From: Rubinisphaera margarita
GTDB taxonomy: Bacteria > Planctomycetota > Planctomycetia > Planctomycetales > Planctomycetaceae
Length of the DNA: 64,000 bases
Direction of reading: 5' to 3'
Assembly (NCBI RefSeq): GCF_022267515.1
Contig: NZ_JAKFGB010000012.1
Coordinates: 124,001 to 188,000, forward strand
Shown: positions 34,873 through 43,983 of the stretch, one piece after another
Position numbering within the stretch: position 1 is the stretch's first letter
Layout of the letters: each line of letters begins with the position of its first letter
Translations under genes and position numbers: made by a program
Notes under the pieces: generated by a model
What the model was told of the DNA's origin: nothing
The model's input: only the letters and a program-made list of their open reading frames with translations
The model's database searches: none

Positions 34873-35982
34873 TCAGCTGACCTTTTCCAGTTTAGTCACG
34901 CGGCCGCCGACCACCCATTCCGCGATGTAGATATCGCCCGCATCGTCAAAGCACGCGTCGTGCGGATGAACGAACTTGCCGGCCTGCCACAGTTTTGGCG
35001 TGGCGCGCATCTTCGTGTTCTTGTCGAGCACCTGGGTCCGCCAGGCTTCGTCATCACCAAGTTGGGCGACCGGTTCGTTGTCGGCATTAAGGATTGTGAT
35101 CCGGGCATGCAGATCGGGAACGAGCATCAGATCGCCACGTACATCGATATCGGCCGGGAAGAGAAAGCCATCCAGAGTGCGAACGTGTTTTCCTGACAGG
35201 TCGAACCACTGCAGACGTTTGTTGGCCCGGTCGGCGACAACCAGCTTCGGAGCCCCGTCCCGTTCGTCGAGCCATTGTCCATGGGGTGTGGCGAACTGCC
35301 CGTTCTGGTTGCCTGAGCCGCCGATAGCGCGCACGAACTTGTCGTTCCTGTCGTATTCGAACAGGTAGTTGCTGCCGTAACCATCGCCCAGATAATAGCC
35401 CCCGTCGGGCCGGAAGCTGACGTTCGTCGGCCGATAACGCGTACCCGGCTTGTCGTAAACGCCACTGTCTTTGTTCAACTCCTGTTGACCGCGCTGCCAG
35501 ACTGTTTCACCATCGAGTGTCAGCTTAGCGAAGGCGAGTGTGCTTTCGCTGGGCGACAGATAAATGAACTCTTCATTGCCTTCTTTGCGGATATCGATGC
35601 CGTGTCCGTGACCGGCGTGAATGTCGCCCAGTGATTTGACGAACCGTCCGCTCGGCTCGAAGACAAAGACCGATCCCGGATTGCCATAATGGGTGATATA
35701 GATCAGTCCCTGCGAATCGACCGCGGTGCCATGAGACGCATTGCCGTAAACGTGATCGGCCGGAAGGGCGTCGTTCCCCCAATGATGCAGACAGCGATAT
35801 GTGTGCTCGCCCGAGCCGATGATGACTTCTCCATCCTTCGATTTCCTGGCCGTACGAACGAAGAAGGGAGCGGCCTGGACGACGGAACCTGCTGCGAGCG
35901 TCCCAGCGACAACGGCAGTTGATTTGAGAAACTGACGGCGGGAGACATCAGAAGCGGAACGCGAAGACTGAGGAGCAGTCAT
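34873..35982 (-). CDS. Tat-exported NHL-repeat beta-propeller protein
   Basis: 369 residues. N-terminal twin-arginine signal SRRQFLKSTAVVAGTLAAG. The mature part has six-bladed NHL/propeller-like repeats such as DSQGLIYITHYGNPGSVFVF, PDGGYYLGDGYGSNYLFEYD and GDIYIAEWVVGGRVTKL. Likely binds or modifies a small ligand; catalytic function not certain. Confidence 0.83.
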   Translation of the reverse strand: MTAPQSSRSASDVSRRQFLKSTAVVAGTLAAGSVVQAAPFFVRTARKSKDGEVIIGSGEHTYRCLHHWGNDALPADHVYGNASHGTAVDSQGLIYITHYGNPGSVFVFEPSGRFVKSLGDIHAGHGHGIDIRKEGNEEFIYLSPSESTLAFAKLTLDGETVWQRGQQELNKDSGVYDKPGTRYRPTNVSFRPDGGYYLGDGYGSNYLFEYDRNDKFVRAIGGSGNQNGQFATPHGQWLDERDGAPKLVVADRANKRLQWFDLSGKHVRTLDGFLFPADIDVRGDLMLVPDLHARITILNADNEPVAQLGDDEAWRTQVLDKNTKMRATPKLWQAGKFVHPHDACFDDAGDIYIAEWVVGGRVTKLEKVS

Positions 35983-36177
35983 TGGGAAAGCCTTTCAACG
36001 GAAACACGGACCGGGGAGAGAAGCCGTTTTCATCAGAATTGATTGATGTCAACAATAGATAAAGCTATTTTGATTGTCTATCGGGCCGAGCAATTTGCAC
36101 CCGCTCCGCCTGAATCCCGAACGGCCCCGCCAGTTCACTTCGAACAACCTTCCGCTGTCTCATAGAACGGACTATCC

Positions 36178-37518
36178 ATGTCGCTTCGTTCAACGTCTGT
36201 CTTCAGCTGCTTCGCGATCGCCTGCTTTCTCACCCTTTCGTCGACACTCCAGTCCGCTGAAGACTGGCCGCAATGGCGTGGGCCGAACGGCGACGGACAC
36301 GCACCCAACGCCAGGATCCCGACCACCTGGGATGAGCAAACCAACATCCGCTGGAAGGTGCCGGTCGCAGGGGAAGGATTCTCTTCCCCCGTCATTTCCG
36401 AGGAGAAAATCTGGCTCACGACCGCTCTGGTTGAAGCTCTCTCTCCGGAAGAGGAGGAAGCCAAGCTGGCCGAATTGAAGACCAATCCCCGCGGCATCAA
36501 GTTCGGCGGACCGCTCACCCTCAAGGCTCTCGCTTTCGACGTCGACAGCGGCAAGTTGCTGCACGAGGTGATCTGTTTCAAGTTCCCCTCCGCCAACCCG
36601 AAACATGCCACCAACAGCTACGCCTCACCGACCCCCGTGATCTCCGGAAATCGGCTTTTCTGTCATTTCGGAGACTACGGCACCTGCTGTGTGGATATCG
36701 GCAGTGGCAAGCTTGTCTGGACGAATCAGGAGTTGCACGTTGATCATCAGAACGGACCGGGAAGTTCGCCCGTCGTCTGGAACGACCTGGTGATCATGCA
36801 TTACGACGGCATCGATGCTCAATACATCGCCGCCCTCAATGCCGCCGATGGAACCCTGGCCTGGAAGACGCCGCGCTCGGGAGAACTCGATCCGAAGCCG
36901 GAATTTCAAAAGGCTTACTGCACGCCTTCCATTCACGAAATCGATGGCAGAGACCAGCTGGTTTCCCCGGGAGCGAACTGGTTGTACGGCTACGATCCGG
37001 CTACTGGGAAAGAACTCTGGAAGGCCAGCTACGGACAACTCGGCTTCTCGACCGTGCCGCAGCCCATCTTTGGCAAGGGCATGGCATTCGTCTGCACGAG
37101 CTTCCTGCAATCACGGCTCGTCGCCGTGAAGACCGGCGGAGCATCCGGCGATGTGAGTGAAACGCACGTGGCCTGGACCGCTGATCGGCAGATCCCGAAA
37201 AAGCCGGGGATCCTTCTCGTCGGCGACAATCTGTATTTCGTCAGCGATAGCGGAATTGCCTCGACGTTGCGTGCCGAGACCGGCGAAGAAGTCTGGCAGG
37301 AACGCTTCCCCGGGCAGTATTCGGCCTCGCCGCTGTACGCCAACGGGGCGATCTACGTGTTCAACCAGGAAGGGATCAGCACGGTCTACAAACCCGGCGA
37401 TAGCTTTGAGCGAATCTCGGAGAACCCGCTGGACGAAGGCTGCATGGCCACGCCAGCCATTCTCGGAAATCGGCTTTACGTGCGAACGATGTCTCATTTG
37501 TACTGCATCGCTGAGTAA
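36178..37518 (+). CDS. Secreted PQQ-like beta-propeller protein
   Basis: 446 residues with a Sec signal (SCFAIACFLTLSSTLQSA) and the typical planctomycete opening DWPQWRGPNGDGHAP. Repeats of WKVP...SSPVISEEKIWLTT type and LYCIAE at the end form a propeller like those of PQQ enzymes or BamB; no catalytic triad can be assigned. Function in binding or scaffolding is inferred. An intrinsic terminator follows. Confidence 0.84.
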   Translation: MSLRSTSVFSCFAIACFLTLSSTLQSAEDWPQWRGPNGDGHAPNARIPTTWDEQTNIRWKVPVAGEGFSSPVISEEKIWLTTALVEALSPEEEEAKLAELKTNPRGIKFGGPLTLKALAFDVDSGKLLHEVICFKFPSANPKHATNSYASPTPVISGNRLFCHFGDYGTCCVDIGSGKLVWTNQELHVDHQNGPGSSPVVWNDLVIMHYDGIDAQYIAALNAADGTLAWKTPRSGELDPKPEFQKAYCTPSIHEIDGRDQLVSPGANWLYGYDPATGKELWKASYGQLGFSTVPQPIFGKGMAFVCTSFLQSRLVAVKTGGASGDVSETHVAWTADRQIPKKPGILLVGDNLYFVSDSGIASTLRAETGEEVWQERFPGQYSASPLYANGAIYVFNQEGISTVYKPGDSFERISENPLDEGCMATPAILGNRLYVRTMSHLYCIAE

Positions 37519-37542
37519 GGCGAGCGAAAGCGAGTGTGCACG

Positions 37543-37572
37543 AAAAAAGGAGCCGCTTGGACGGCTCCTTTT
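37543..37572. terminator. Bidirectional terminator after PQQ-like gene
   Basis: GGAGCCG (37549-37555) / CGGCTCC (37562-37568) with loop CTTGGA, flanked by six A (37543-37548) and four T (37569-37572). Serves the upstream plus gene and the downstream minus lipoprotein gene. Confidence 0.8.
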
Positions 37573-37596
37573 GCATTCAGGGAAGTCGGCAGGGAA

Positions 37597-37983
37597 TCAG
37601 TTGGCGGAGATTTCGACTCCCTTGTCAAATCCGACGGTCCCCAGGGCTTCGACAGCCGACTGGGCATCGAAATCGCCGTTAAGCTTCACAATGAGCCGTG
37701 GATCGTCGATGGCAGCTTCGTCCTTCTGTTCGACCAGTTCGACACTTTCGACACCCTGTTGTTCAGCCAGCGTGTCCTTCACTCTTGGATAACAGACGAA
37801 CGGACAGTGCATGTCCGGTACGCTTACCGTCAGTGTTTCCCCAGCGGAGTAGGAAGCCGGGATCATAACTGGGGCGGTCGTTTCCTGAGCGGGGGTAGCT
37901 TCGGAAACGGGAGCAGGCGGGGCCTGTTCGACGCATCCCGTCAGGCAAACAAGGCTTCCGAGAAGCATGAGTCGCGACAGCAT
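37597..37983 (-). CDS. Lipoprotein with HMA-like domain
   Basis: 128 residues. Lipobox LTGC with Cys17 as lipidation site, then a linker, then a heavy-metal-associated-like fold: VSVPDMHCPFVCYPRV and KLNGDFDAQSAVEALG. The Cys pair (Cys60, Cys64) is spaced C-x3-C instead of the usual C-x2-C. Start ATG 37983 has AAGGAG 8 bases upstream. Probably a periplasmic metal-binding or regulatory lipoprotein; metal unknown. Confidence 0.8.
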   Translation of the reverse strand: MLSRLMLLGSLVCLTGCVEQAPPAPVSEATPAQETTAPVMIPASYSAGETLTVSVPDMHCPFVCYPRVKDTLAEQQGVESVELVEQKDEAAIDDPRLIVKLNGDFDAQSAVEALGTVGFDKGVEISAN

Positions 37984-38282
37984 CAAAGTTTCTCCTTCGC
38001 TTTAAGAGCGATTATTTCGAAGGCCATACGGACTGGGGCAGTTTCCGCAGAGCGGGTACGTTTAAGAGGACGTAGGTTATTACTGATTCTACGCAGCGTG
38101 AATGGTAAGGCATTTCACAAAATTGGGCGGAATCGTATTTTTCTCCCCTCAGGCGCTGGTATAATACCATCGGTCCATTCTCAATCTGAAGGTGCGCCAT
38201 ACATCACAACTCTCTGAAGCGTACCGATTTCCGGCATCAGGTTCCTGTTCACCGGAAGATTGACTGAACATCGCGAGGCGGT

Positions 38283-41183
38283 TTGCCGTCTTATAGTATT
38301 GAGCAACCTGCTGACGGTGTTTTTCTCAGTTTCGATTCGCTGTTAGATCGTCTTTTCCGCATGGCGTCATCAGCCCATGACATCCCGAGTACAGCTTACC
38401 GCGGTCAGGGTCTGGACCCTGTGACGGTGATCCGTACGAATAAAGACGATTCCACCGCCCCGGCTCCGGAAGTCCACGACAGTCCGTCGAAGTTGTCCAC
38501 GCTCGGTATTCTGTTCCCTGAAGTGGCGGGACGGGAAGACAAAGGAACACTGCCCGAAGGTCTGCATCTTGGGCCGTATGTGATCGATTGTCGGATCGGT
38601 CAGGGAGGAATGGGAGCTGTCTTCAAGGCGAAAGATGAACGTCTGGACCGCACCGTCGCCCTCAAGGTTCTCTCCCCGACACAAGTAACCGACCAATCTT
38701 CGATTCGTCGCTTTCAGAACGAAGCGAAAGCCGCGGCGCGACTCGACCACGACAATATCGCCCGCATCTATTCGATTGGCGAAGATCACGGGCTGCATTA
38801 CATCGCCTTCGAGTATGTCGAAGGTCAGACGATTCGCGAAATGATTCGGCGTCGCGGGACAATCGACCCGTTCGAGACGATCAATCTCCTGCTGCAGATT
38901 TCCATCGCTCTCAAACACACCGCCGCAGCCGGCGTCGTGCACCGGGATATCAAGCCCTCTAACCTGATTATGACCTCGGCAGGTCGGGCGAAGCTGGTCG
39001 ACTGGGGGCTTGCTCGTAAAGAGCGGCTCGACGAACAGTCACTCGATCTCACGGTTTCCGGCACCACGCTCGGAACGTTCGACTATATCTCACCGGAACA
39101 GGCACGGGATCCCCGCAGTGTTGACGTCCGCAGTGATATCTACTCGCTGGGCTGCACGGCTTACCACATGCTGACCGGGACTCCGCCCTACGCGGAAGGA
39201 ACCGTGCTGCAGAAGCTGCTCGATCACCAGGGGAAACCGTCTCCGGACCCGCGTGACAAGAATCCGAACGTTCCGCGAGAACTGTCGCGGATCGTGAAGA
39301 AAATGATGGCCAGCGATCCGGATGACCGGTACTGGTCGCCGCAGGCACTCATCGAAGATTTGCTGGCGATGGCGGCTCAGTCCGGGCTGCGCGCTGTCCA
39401 TCCAGATGGACTCACCTGGCACGCGGCAACAGAGGCTCGAAACGGGTTTATCCCGCAGCGAGTCTTCTGGTGGTGGCTCGGCACCTTCGCTGCGGCGTGT
39501 ATGCTGGCGATCGTCTTCGACCGCTGGGCTCTGGAGCGAAGCGAGATCAACACACCGGAACTGGCAAGCCAGGGTCTTCTGGGGGCGAATGAAGACATTG
39601 CTCCCTTCTTCCCGAACGGGTTGCCTCCCGCCGAAGTTATGGCTCCGCGATCCCTGGCCGGGGGAGCGAGTCCGATCATGTCGCCGGCTGATGCCAACGC
39701 TCTGGATCTGCAGTCCCCGATCGAAGGGCTGACCGCTGACGACGTCCGGAAGATCTCTCCCGATTTTCCCGTTCCCATTACCGATCAGATTGCCGCCGCC
39801 AGCCCGGGATTCGAGGGACTCTGGAGCCACTCGAACAGCGGGATTGACTGGGATCAGTTCGAACTGCCGGAAGAGCAATTGGGCGTGATGCGGGCCGATA
39901 TCAGCGATCAGGCCGCGTCAACGCCCGTGGCCAATCCTCCCCCTGCGACTGAAACTACGGTTTCCTCGGCTCCCGCAACTGAAGCGGTCTACCGCGTGAT
40001 TGGCAATCAGGGAGACATCCTCAGTTCGGCTGCCGATTTGGAGTCGGCATTGGAAAAGGTTCCAGATGGGGGCGTGGTCGAATTCCTCGGCGTGCGCGGT
40101 TCCATCATGGTGCAGGAACTGCGTCAGATTCGCGTTCTCGACAAAGCGATTACGATTCGAGGAGCAGCCGATTCGAGTCTCGTGCTCAAGTTCAATACGT
40201 CTGGATTTTCCGCCAGCGGACGCACGCGAGATTTCATCGCCGTCAACGGTGGTTCGCTGACGTTGAACAACGTTCATCTGCAGGTCGAGTGTCCTGAACC
40301 GCAGTCGCAGCCCTGGTCGCTGTTTGTGGTTGAAGGCGCTGCCAAGCTTCGATGTCGACAGTCAACGATTACAATCGACTCGAGGAATCAGGCTGAAACG
40401 TCCGTCGTGCGAATGACTCGATCGGCGATGCAGGCCATCGATGCCATGAATCAGGATTCGGCCTCAGGCGAACCGGAGCGGCGTGTGCAGTTCGACGACT
40501 GCTTCATCCGGGGAGCAGCTGATCTGATTGCGACCGATGCCTCGGACGACTCTCTGCTGGAAATCAGTCGCTGTCTGATGACGCTCCAGGGGGCTCTGGT
40601 GCGTTACACCGGCGACAAGAATACCCGAACCAGCCGGGACGAACTGACCGTCCAGCTTTCCCGGGTCACAGGACTGCTGAATTACGGTCTGATTCGGGCA
40701 GACCTGAGTATGACAATGCCGCGTCAGCCGATAGATCTGCATTTCCGTGTGGAAGACAGCATGCTGATGAGTCTGATGGAACAGCCGATGATCCAGCTCA
40801 CCGGCGGTCTCGACAACCGAACTCTCACGCAACTCCTGTGGTGGGATGGCGAGAACAACCTGTACGGCGGGTGGAGTTCACTTCTGGCGATCAGCGGTCT
40901 GGGATCGATCGATCAGGAAATGTCGTCCCTCAGCTTCTCGGACTGGTCCCAGAATGGCGGGCAGATTCGCACGATCAGTTCCCGCGAGCTACCGCTGGCG
41001 ATTGTGCGACAGATTCCCCAGATTTCCGCCGATCAATGGACCGTGGAACGGTTCTATGAACAGCTGAAGAATGCTCTGGCTCAGCAGTCTTCCACCGTCG
41101 ACCTCAACGCTTACGGCCCGGAACCGGCTGGTCTGCCGCAGATTCCGATGACGCCCCCCTCAACGCCGTCGGCGACCCGCTGA
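38283..41183 (+). CDS. Transmembrane Hanks-type Ser/Thr kinase with DWG motif
   Basis: Up to 966 residues. Kinase about 95-360: IGQGGMGAVFKA, Lys128 in VALKVL, HRDIKPSN with Asp222 and Asn227, but DWG at 240-242 replaces DFG. One transmembrane helix about 395-413 (WWWLGTFAAACMLAIVF). The outside part (about 420-966) is low-complexity then beta-rich (LDKAITIRG, LQVECPEPQSQPWSLFVVEG), a likely beta-helix or ligand-sensing domain. Start is uncertain: TTG 38283 or ATG 38361. GGTATAATACC at 38158-38168 includes a perfect TATAAT that may be a promoter. Probably a sensor kinase of the cell surface. Confidence 0.88.
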   Translation: MPSYSIEQPADGVFLSFDSLLDRLFRMASSAHDIPSTAYRGQGLDPVTVIRTNKDDSTAPAPEVHDSPSKLSTLGILFPEVAGREDKGTLPEGLHLGPYVIDCRIGQGGMGAVFKAKDERLDRTVALKVLSPTQVTDQSSIRRFQNEAKAAARLDHDNIARIYSIGEDHGLHYIAFEYVEGQTIREMIRRRGTIDPFETINLLLQISIALKHTAAAGVVHRDIKPSNLIMTSAGRAKLVDWGLARKERLDEQSLDLTVSGTTLGTFDYISPEQARDPRSVDVRSDIYSLGCTAYHMLTGTPPYAEGTVLQKLLDHQGKPSPDPRDKNPNVPRELSRIVKKMMASDPDDRYWSPQALIEDLLAMAAQSGLRAVHPDGLTWHAATEARNGFIPQRVFWWWLGTFAAACMLAIVFDRWALERSEINTPELASQGLLGANEDIAPFFPNGLPPAEVMAPRSLAGGASPIMSPADANALDLQSPIEGLTADDVRKISPDFPVPITDQIAAASPGFEGLWSHSNSGIDWDQFELPEEQLGVMRADISDQAASTPVANPPPATETTVSSAPATEAVYRVIGNQGDILSSAADLESALEKVPDGGVVEFLGVRGSIMVQELRQIRVLDKAITIRGAADSSLVLKFNTSGFSASGRTRDFIAVNGGSLTLNNVHLQVECPEPQSQPWSLFVVEGAAKLRCRQSTITIDSRNQAETSVVRMTRSAMQAIDAMNQDSASGEPERRVQFDDCFIRGAADLIATDASDDSLLEISRCLMTLQGALVRYTGDKNTRTSRDELTVQLSRVTGLLNYGLIRADLSMTMPRQPIDLHFRVEDSMLMSLMEQPMIQLTGGLDNRTLTQLLWWDGENNLYGGWSSLLAISGLGSIDQEMSSLSFSDWSQNGGQIRTISSRELPLAIVRQIPQISADQWTVERFYEQLKNALAQQSSTVDLNAYGPEPAGLPQIPMTPPSTPSATR

Positions 41184-41247
41184 ATTCCCATTTCCGCCGA
41201 TTCTCTCGTCGACTAGAATCGACCTCTTCTTGGACAGGAGGTCAGGG

Positions 41248-42585
41248 ATGACGCAGCAGAAACAGCGGTTGAGCGACACAGAAGCCTGTATTGTCGCTCC
41301 CGGTGCGTCGGAATCGGATCAATATGGCCTGCTTCAGGCCTGGACCGCTGATGACGCCAACTATTGCTGTCCCGGCGAGTCAGAGCCCATCACACGCTCG
41401 GTGCATCTGGCTCGATTGCGGGCCCATTTCGCCAAGTGTCAGCTGTGTCCGCATCGACAGGAAGTGGAAACATTTTCCGCCGAAGCACAGTCGGAACTGG
41501 ACGGCTGGTGGAATCGCCGGGAACGCCCTCGAACTCTCCCCGCAGATGGTTTGCGCGGACAGATGCACAACGAGTTCAACCGCTCGATGGTCCGTCAGGT
41601 CGTCTCCGGGCTTACGGAAACGCTTTGGGAGTTTCATTCCAGAGCGGAAACCTCACACGAATCACCGCGTCCCAGCGTGGTCGTCAGCCACGACCTGCAC
41701 GGCTATTCATTCGAGATGACCGCGCTGACCACCGAAGCTCTGAGAGAGCAGGGGTGCCGGGTGATCGATGTCGGCAGTTCGACCACGGCGGGAACCTCAA
41801 CGCTCGTCGAGCACCTTCGGGCGGATGCCGGGATCTACATCACTGCCGAATCTGACTCAGCTTCGATTGGAGGGATGGATCTTTTCCGGTTCGGCGGTCT
41901 GCCGCTCTCAGCCGAAAGTCTTCACACGATTCTTGAACGAGGTTCAGGAAAACTGCCTCGCCGGGCCCGCAGCGATGGCGGGCTGGTCCGATTTCCGGGA
42001 CGGAAGAGATATCTCGAGCTACTCCGTTCGCAATTCACTGGCCTCCAGCCTCAGACCGTACTCGTTGCTTCCAGCAATTCGATCGTCGCTGAGTATCTGA
42101 ATCACCTGAGTCGCCAGATCGACGACTCCTGTTCGCTGATTTCGGTCGCCTTCGCCGACTGGACGGCGGACGAGTTGCTCTCGATGTTCGATGAGACTCG
42201 TGCCGATTTCCTCTGCGTCATCCATCCCGATGGGCAGGGCGTCGGTTTTTATGATGGAAGTGGACATCAAATTCCTCCCTGGCAGGTTCTGGAGCGGTGG
42301 TTGAGCTCCTTCCGTGATTCGAATCGGCAAAGCCTCGTGTTCGGCGAAGAGTTGGAGAAGGAAGCGAGCCTGCGAACGTCGTTTCCACAAAACCCGCTTC
42401 GGTTCCGTCAGTCATTGCGAGAGCACTTTGCCCAGGGGATGCGAACGTCTCGTTCGGTCGCCGGACTCGACGCTGGCAGTCGCTTCTGGTTTCTCGATCC
42501 CCACCCGGTGTGCGATGGACTGATTACGCTCGCCAAGGTGCTGCAGACGGGCTGTCTGACCCGGCGGCAGAGGACGCTGGGTTAA
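41248..42585 (+). CDS. Degenerate phosphohexomutase-like protein with Cys-rich N-terminus
   Basis: 445 residues with a strong AGGAGGT site at 41236-41242. N-terminal region has Cys40-Cys41 and Cys64-x2-Cys67, a possible zinc-binding site. LPADGLRGQMHNEF then resembles the TDGIRG opening of alpha-D-phosphohexomutases, and SVVVSHDLHGYSFEMTAL, CRVIDVGSST and AGIYITAESDS parallel the order of the sugar-mutase fold. The catalytic serine loop TASHNP has become TAESDS, and the usual metal-binding loop cannot be seen, so mutase activity is unlikely. It is preceded by the transmembrane kinase on the same strand. Assignment is by pattern only. Confidence 0.65.
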   Translation: MTQQKQRLSDTEACIVAPGASESDQYGLLQAWTADDANYCCPGESEPITRSVHLARLRAHFAKCQLCPHRQEVETFSAEAQSELDGWWNRRERPRTLPADGLRGQMHNEFNRSMVRQVVSGLTETLWEFHSRAETSHESPRPSVVVSHDLHGYSFEMTALTTEALREQGCRVIDVGSSTTAGTSTLVEHLRADAGIYITAESDSASIGGMDLFRFGGLPLSAESLHTILERGSGKLPRRARSDGGLVRFPGRKRYLELLRSQFTGLQPQTVLVASSNSIVAEYLNHLSRQIDDSCSLISVAFADWTADELLSMFDETRADFLCVIHPDGQGVGFYDGSGHQIPPWQVLERWLSSFRDSNRQSLVFGEELEKEASLRTSFPQNPLRFRQSLREHFAQGMRTSRSVAGLDAGSRFWFLDPHPVCDGLITLAKVLQTGCLTRRQRTLG

Positions 42586-42598
42586 GTTCATCGTCCGC

Positions 42599-43915
42599 TC
42601 AACCGGCCAGCGACTCCCGGGTGGACAGTCGAACGCACAGCTCTTCGCAAGCGTCCATCAGACAGCGGGCGGCCTGCGTTGAACTGTGTAGTTCACGGAC
42701 GTTTCTGGCAGCCTTGGAAACGATCCGATCGCGCTCCTCGCCGGGCTGAATCAAGCGCTTCAGCATCGCCGCATGAGCTTTGGGATCGTCAGCCGGATAA
42801 AGAAGCCCGCCCTGAGTCGATTCGATCAGTTCGGGGAAGCTGCCGCGACTCGGTTGCACCACGGGCACGCCGGCGGCCATCGCTTCGAGAATGTAAAGCC
42901 CCTTTGGTTCTTCGTAGCTGGCTGGGACGCTGAAGACCGTAAGCTGACGAAGGAACTCGAACTTCGCGTCCTCGTGGTCGGGGCTTCCCACATAGCGAAA
43001 ACGGTCGCCGAGGAACTCCGCATCCTTCTGGATCCGTTCGAAATAGTCCTGGTGTGCTTCGCCCAGATATCCTCCGGCGTGGAGTTCAAATGAGATCCCT
43101 TCAGCGTAAAGTTCCCGGGCGGCGAGGATCAGATTATGAAGCCCTTTCTCGGGAGCGATTCTCGCAAAGTAGCCAATCCGTGGCAGCGAACTCTCTGCGC
43201 CGCGGCTGCTGTCGGGAGGATCGGTAAATCGGGCATTGATCGAGAGCGGAATCTGCCGGAACCGGTCGCGGTCGAGATTCAGAAACTGCGACATCAGGTC
43301 GGCATAGAAACGTGTGTGCGTAATAAATGCCGCGAAGGATCGACTGTTCTCGCCAATCGCCGCGATCGCGCGATCGCGGTACTTGCCCGGCAGCTGATTC
43401 AGGAACAGATCGTCTCCCTGCAACAGACAGAGAATCGGTCCGGAGAATCGCTCGCGGAGCAAGGGCATGATGCCGCTCAGCAGAGCATTACTGAAGACGA
43501 TTACATCAGGTTTGAGGCGATCGAGGAGGTGATCAACCAGATCCTGGTATTCACGACGCATCGGACCTCGGGCACCGTTCAGCATCGCCACCGTCATCGG
43601 GCCGAGCGTGCTCGCGTCATTTCCCACGCCTCGAGAACTGGCCCATTTGAGGATCCGGGGATGATCGAGCCATGAAACCAGCGGGCGGGGCAGGTACCGC
43701 CAGAACGGAATCAAATTGTCGAGATAGAGGTTGATGCCGCCGAGAAAAACATGCTGGTCGGAAACATCCTCCTGATCGAGGCGGATCGGCGTGTACGTCG
43801 GAATCAGCGAAACTTCGCAGCCAAGCTGCATCAGCGCACGCGCGAGTGCATTGTCCTGCATGCAGGACCCGCAGAACATCCCGGCTCCACCGGCAGTAAC
43901 GAAGGCAATATGCAT
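42599..43915 (-). CDS. Glycosyltransferase family 4
   Basis: 438 residues. Starts at MHIAFVTAGGAGMFCGSCMQ, the conserved glycosyltransferase opening; RIGYFARIAPEKGLHNLILA and EEPKGLYILEAMAAGVPVVQ are the donor-binding regions of GT4 enzymes. Convergent with the mutase-like gene. Confidence 0.9.
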   Translation of the reverse strand: MHIAFVTAGGAGMFCGSCMQDNALARALMQLGCEVSLIPTYTPIRLDQEDVSDQHVFLGGINLYLDNLIPFWRYLPRPLVSWLDHPRILKWASSRGVGNDASTLGPMTVAMLNGARGPMRREYQDLVDHLLDRLKPDVIVFSNALLSGIMPLLRERFSGPILCLLQGDDLFLNQLPGKYRDRAIAAIGENSRSFAAFITHTRFYADLMSQFLNLDRDRFRQIPLSINARFTDPPDSSRGAESSLPRIGYFARIAPEKGLHNLILAARELYAEGISFELHAGGYLGEAHQDYFERIQKDAEFLGDRFRYVGSPDHEDAKFEFLRQLTVFSVPASYEEPKGLYILEAMAAGVPVVQPSRGSFPELIESTQGGLLYPADDPKAHAAMLKRLIQPGEERDRIVSKAARNVRELHSSTQAARCLMDACEELCVRLSTRESLAG

Positions 43916-43983
43916 GCTGCTATTGTAGACAGCCGGGGAACGACACGTCGTCCGCGCACGTCAGATTTCACAGGCGGACCGTG

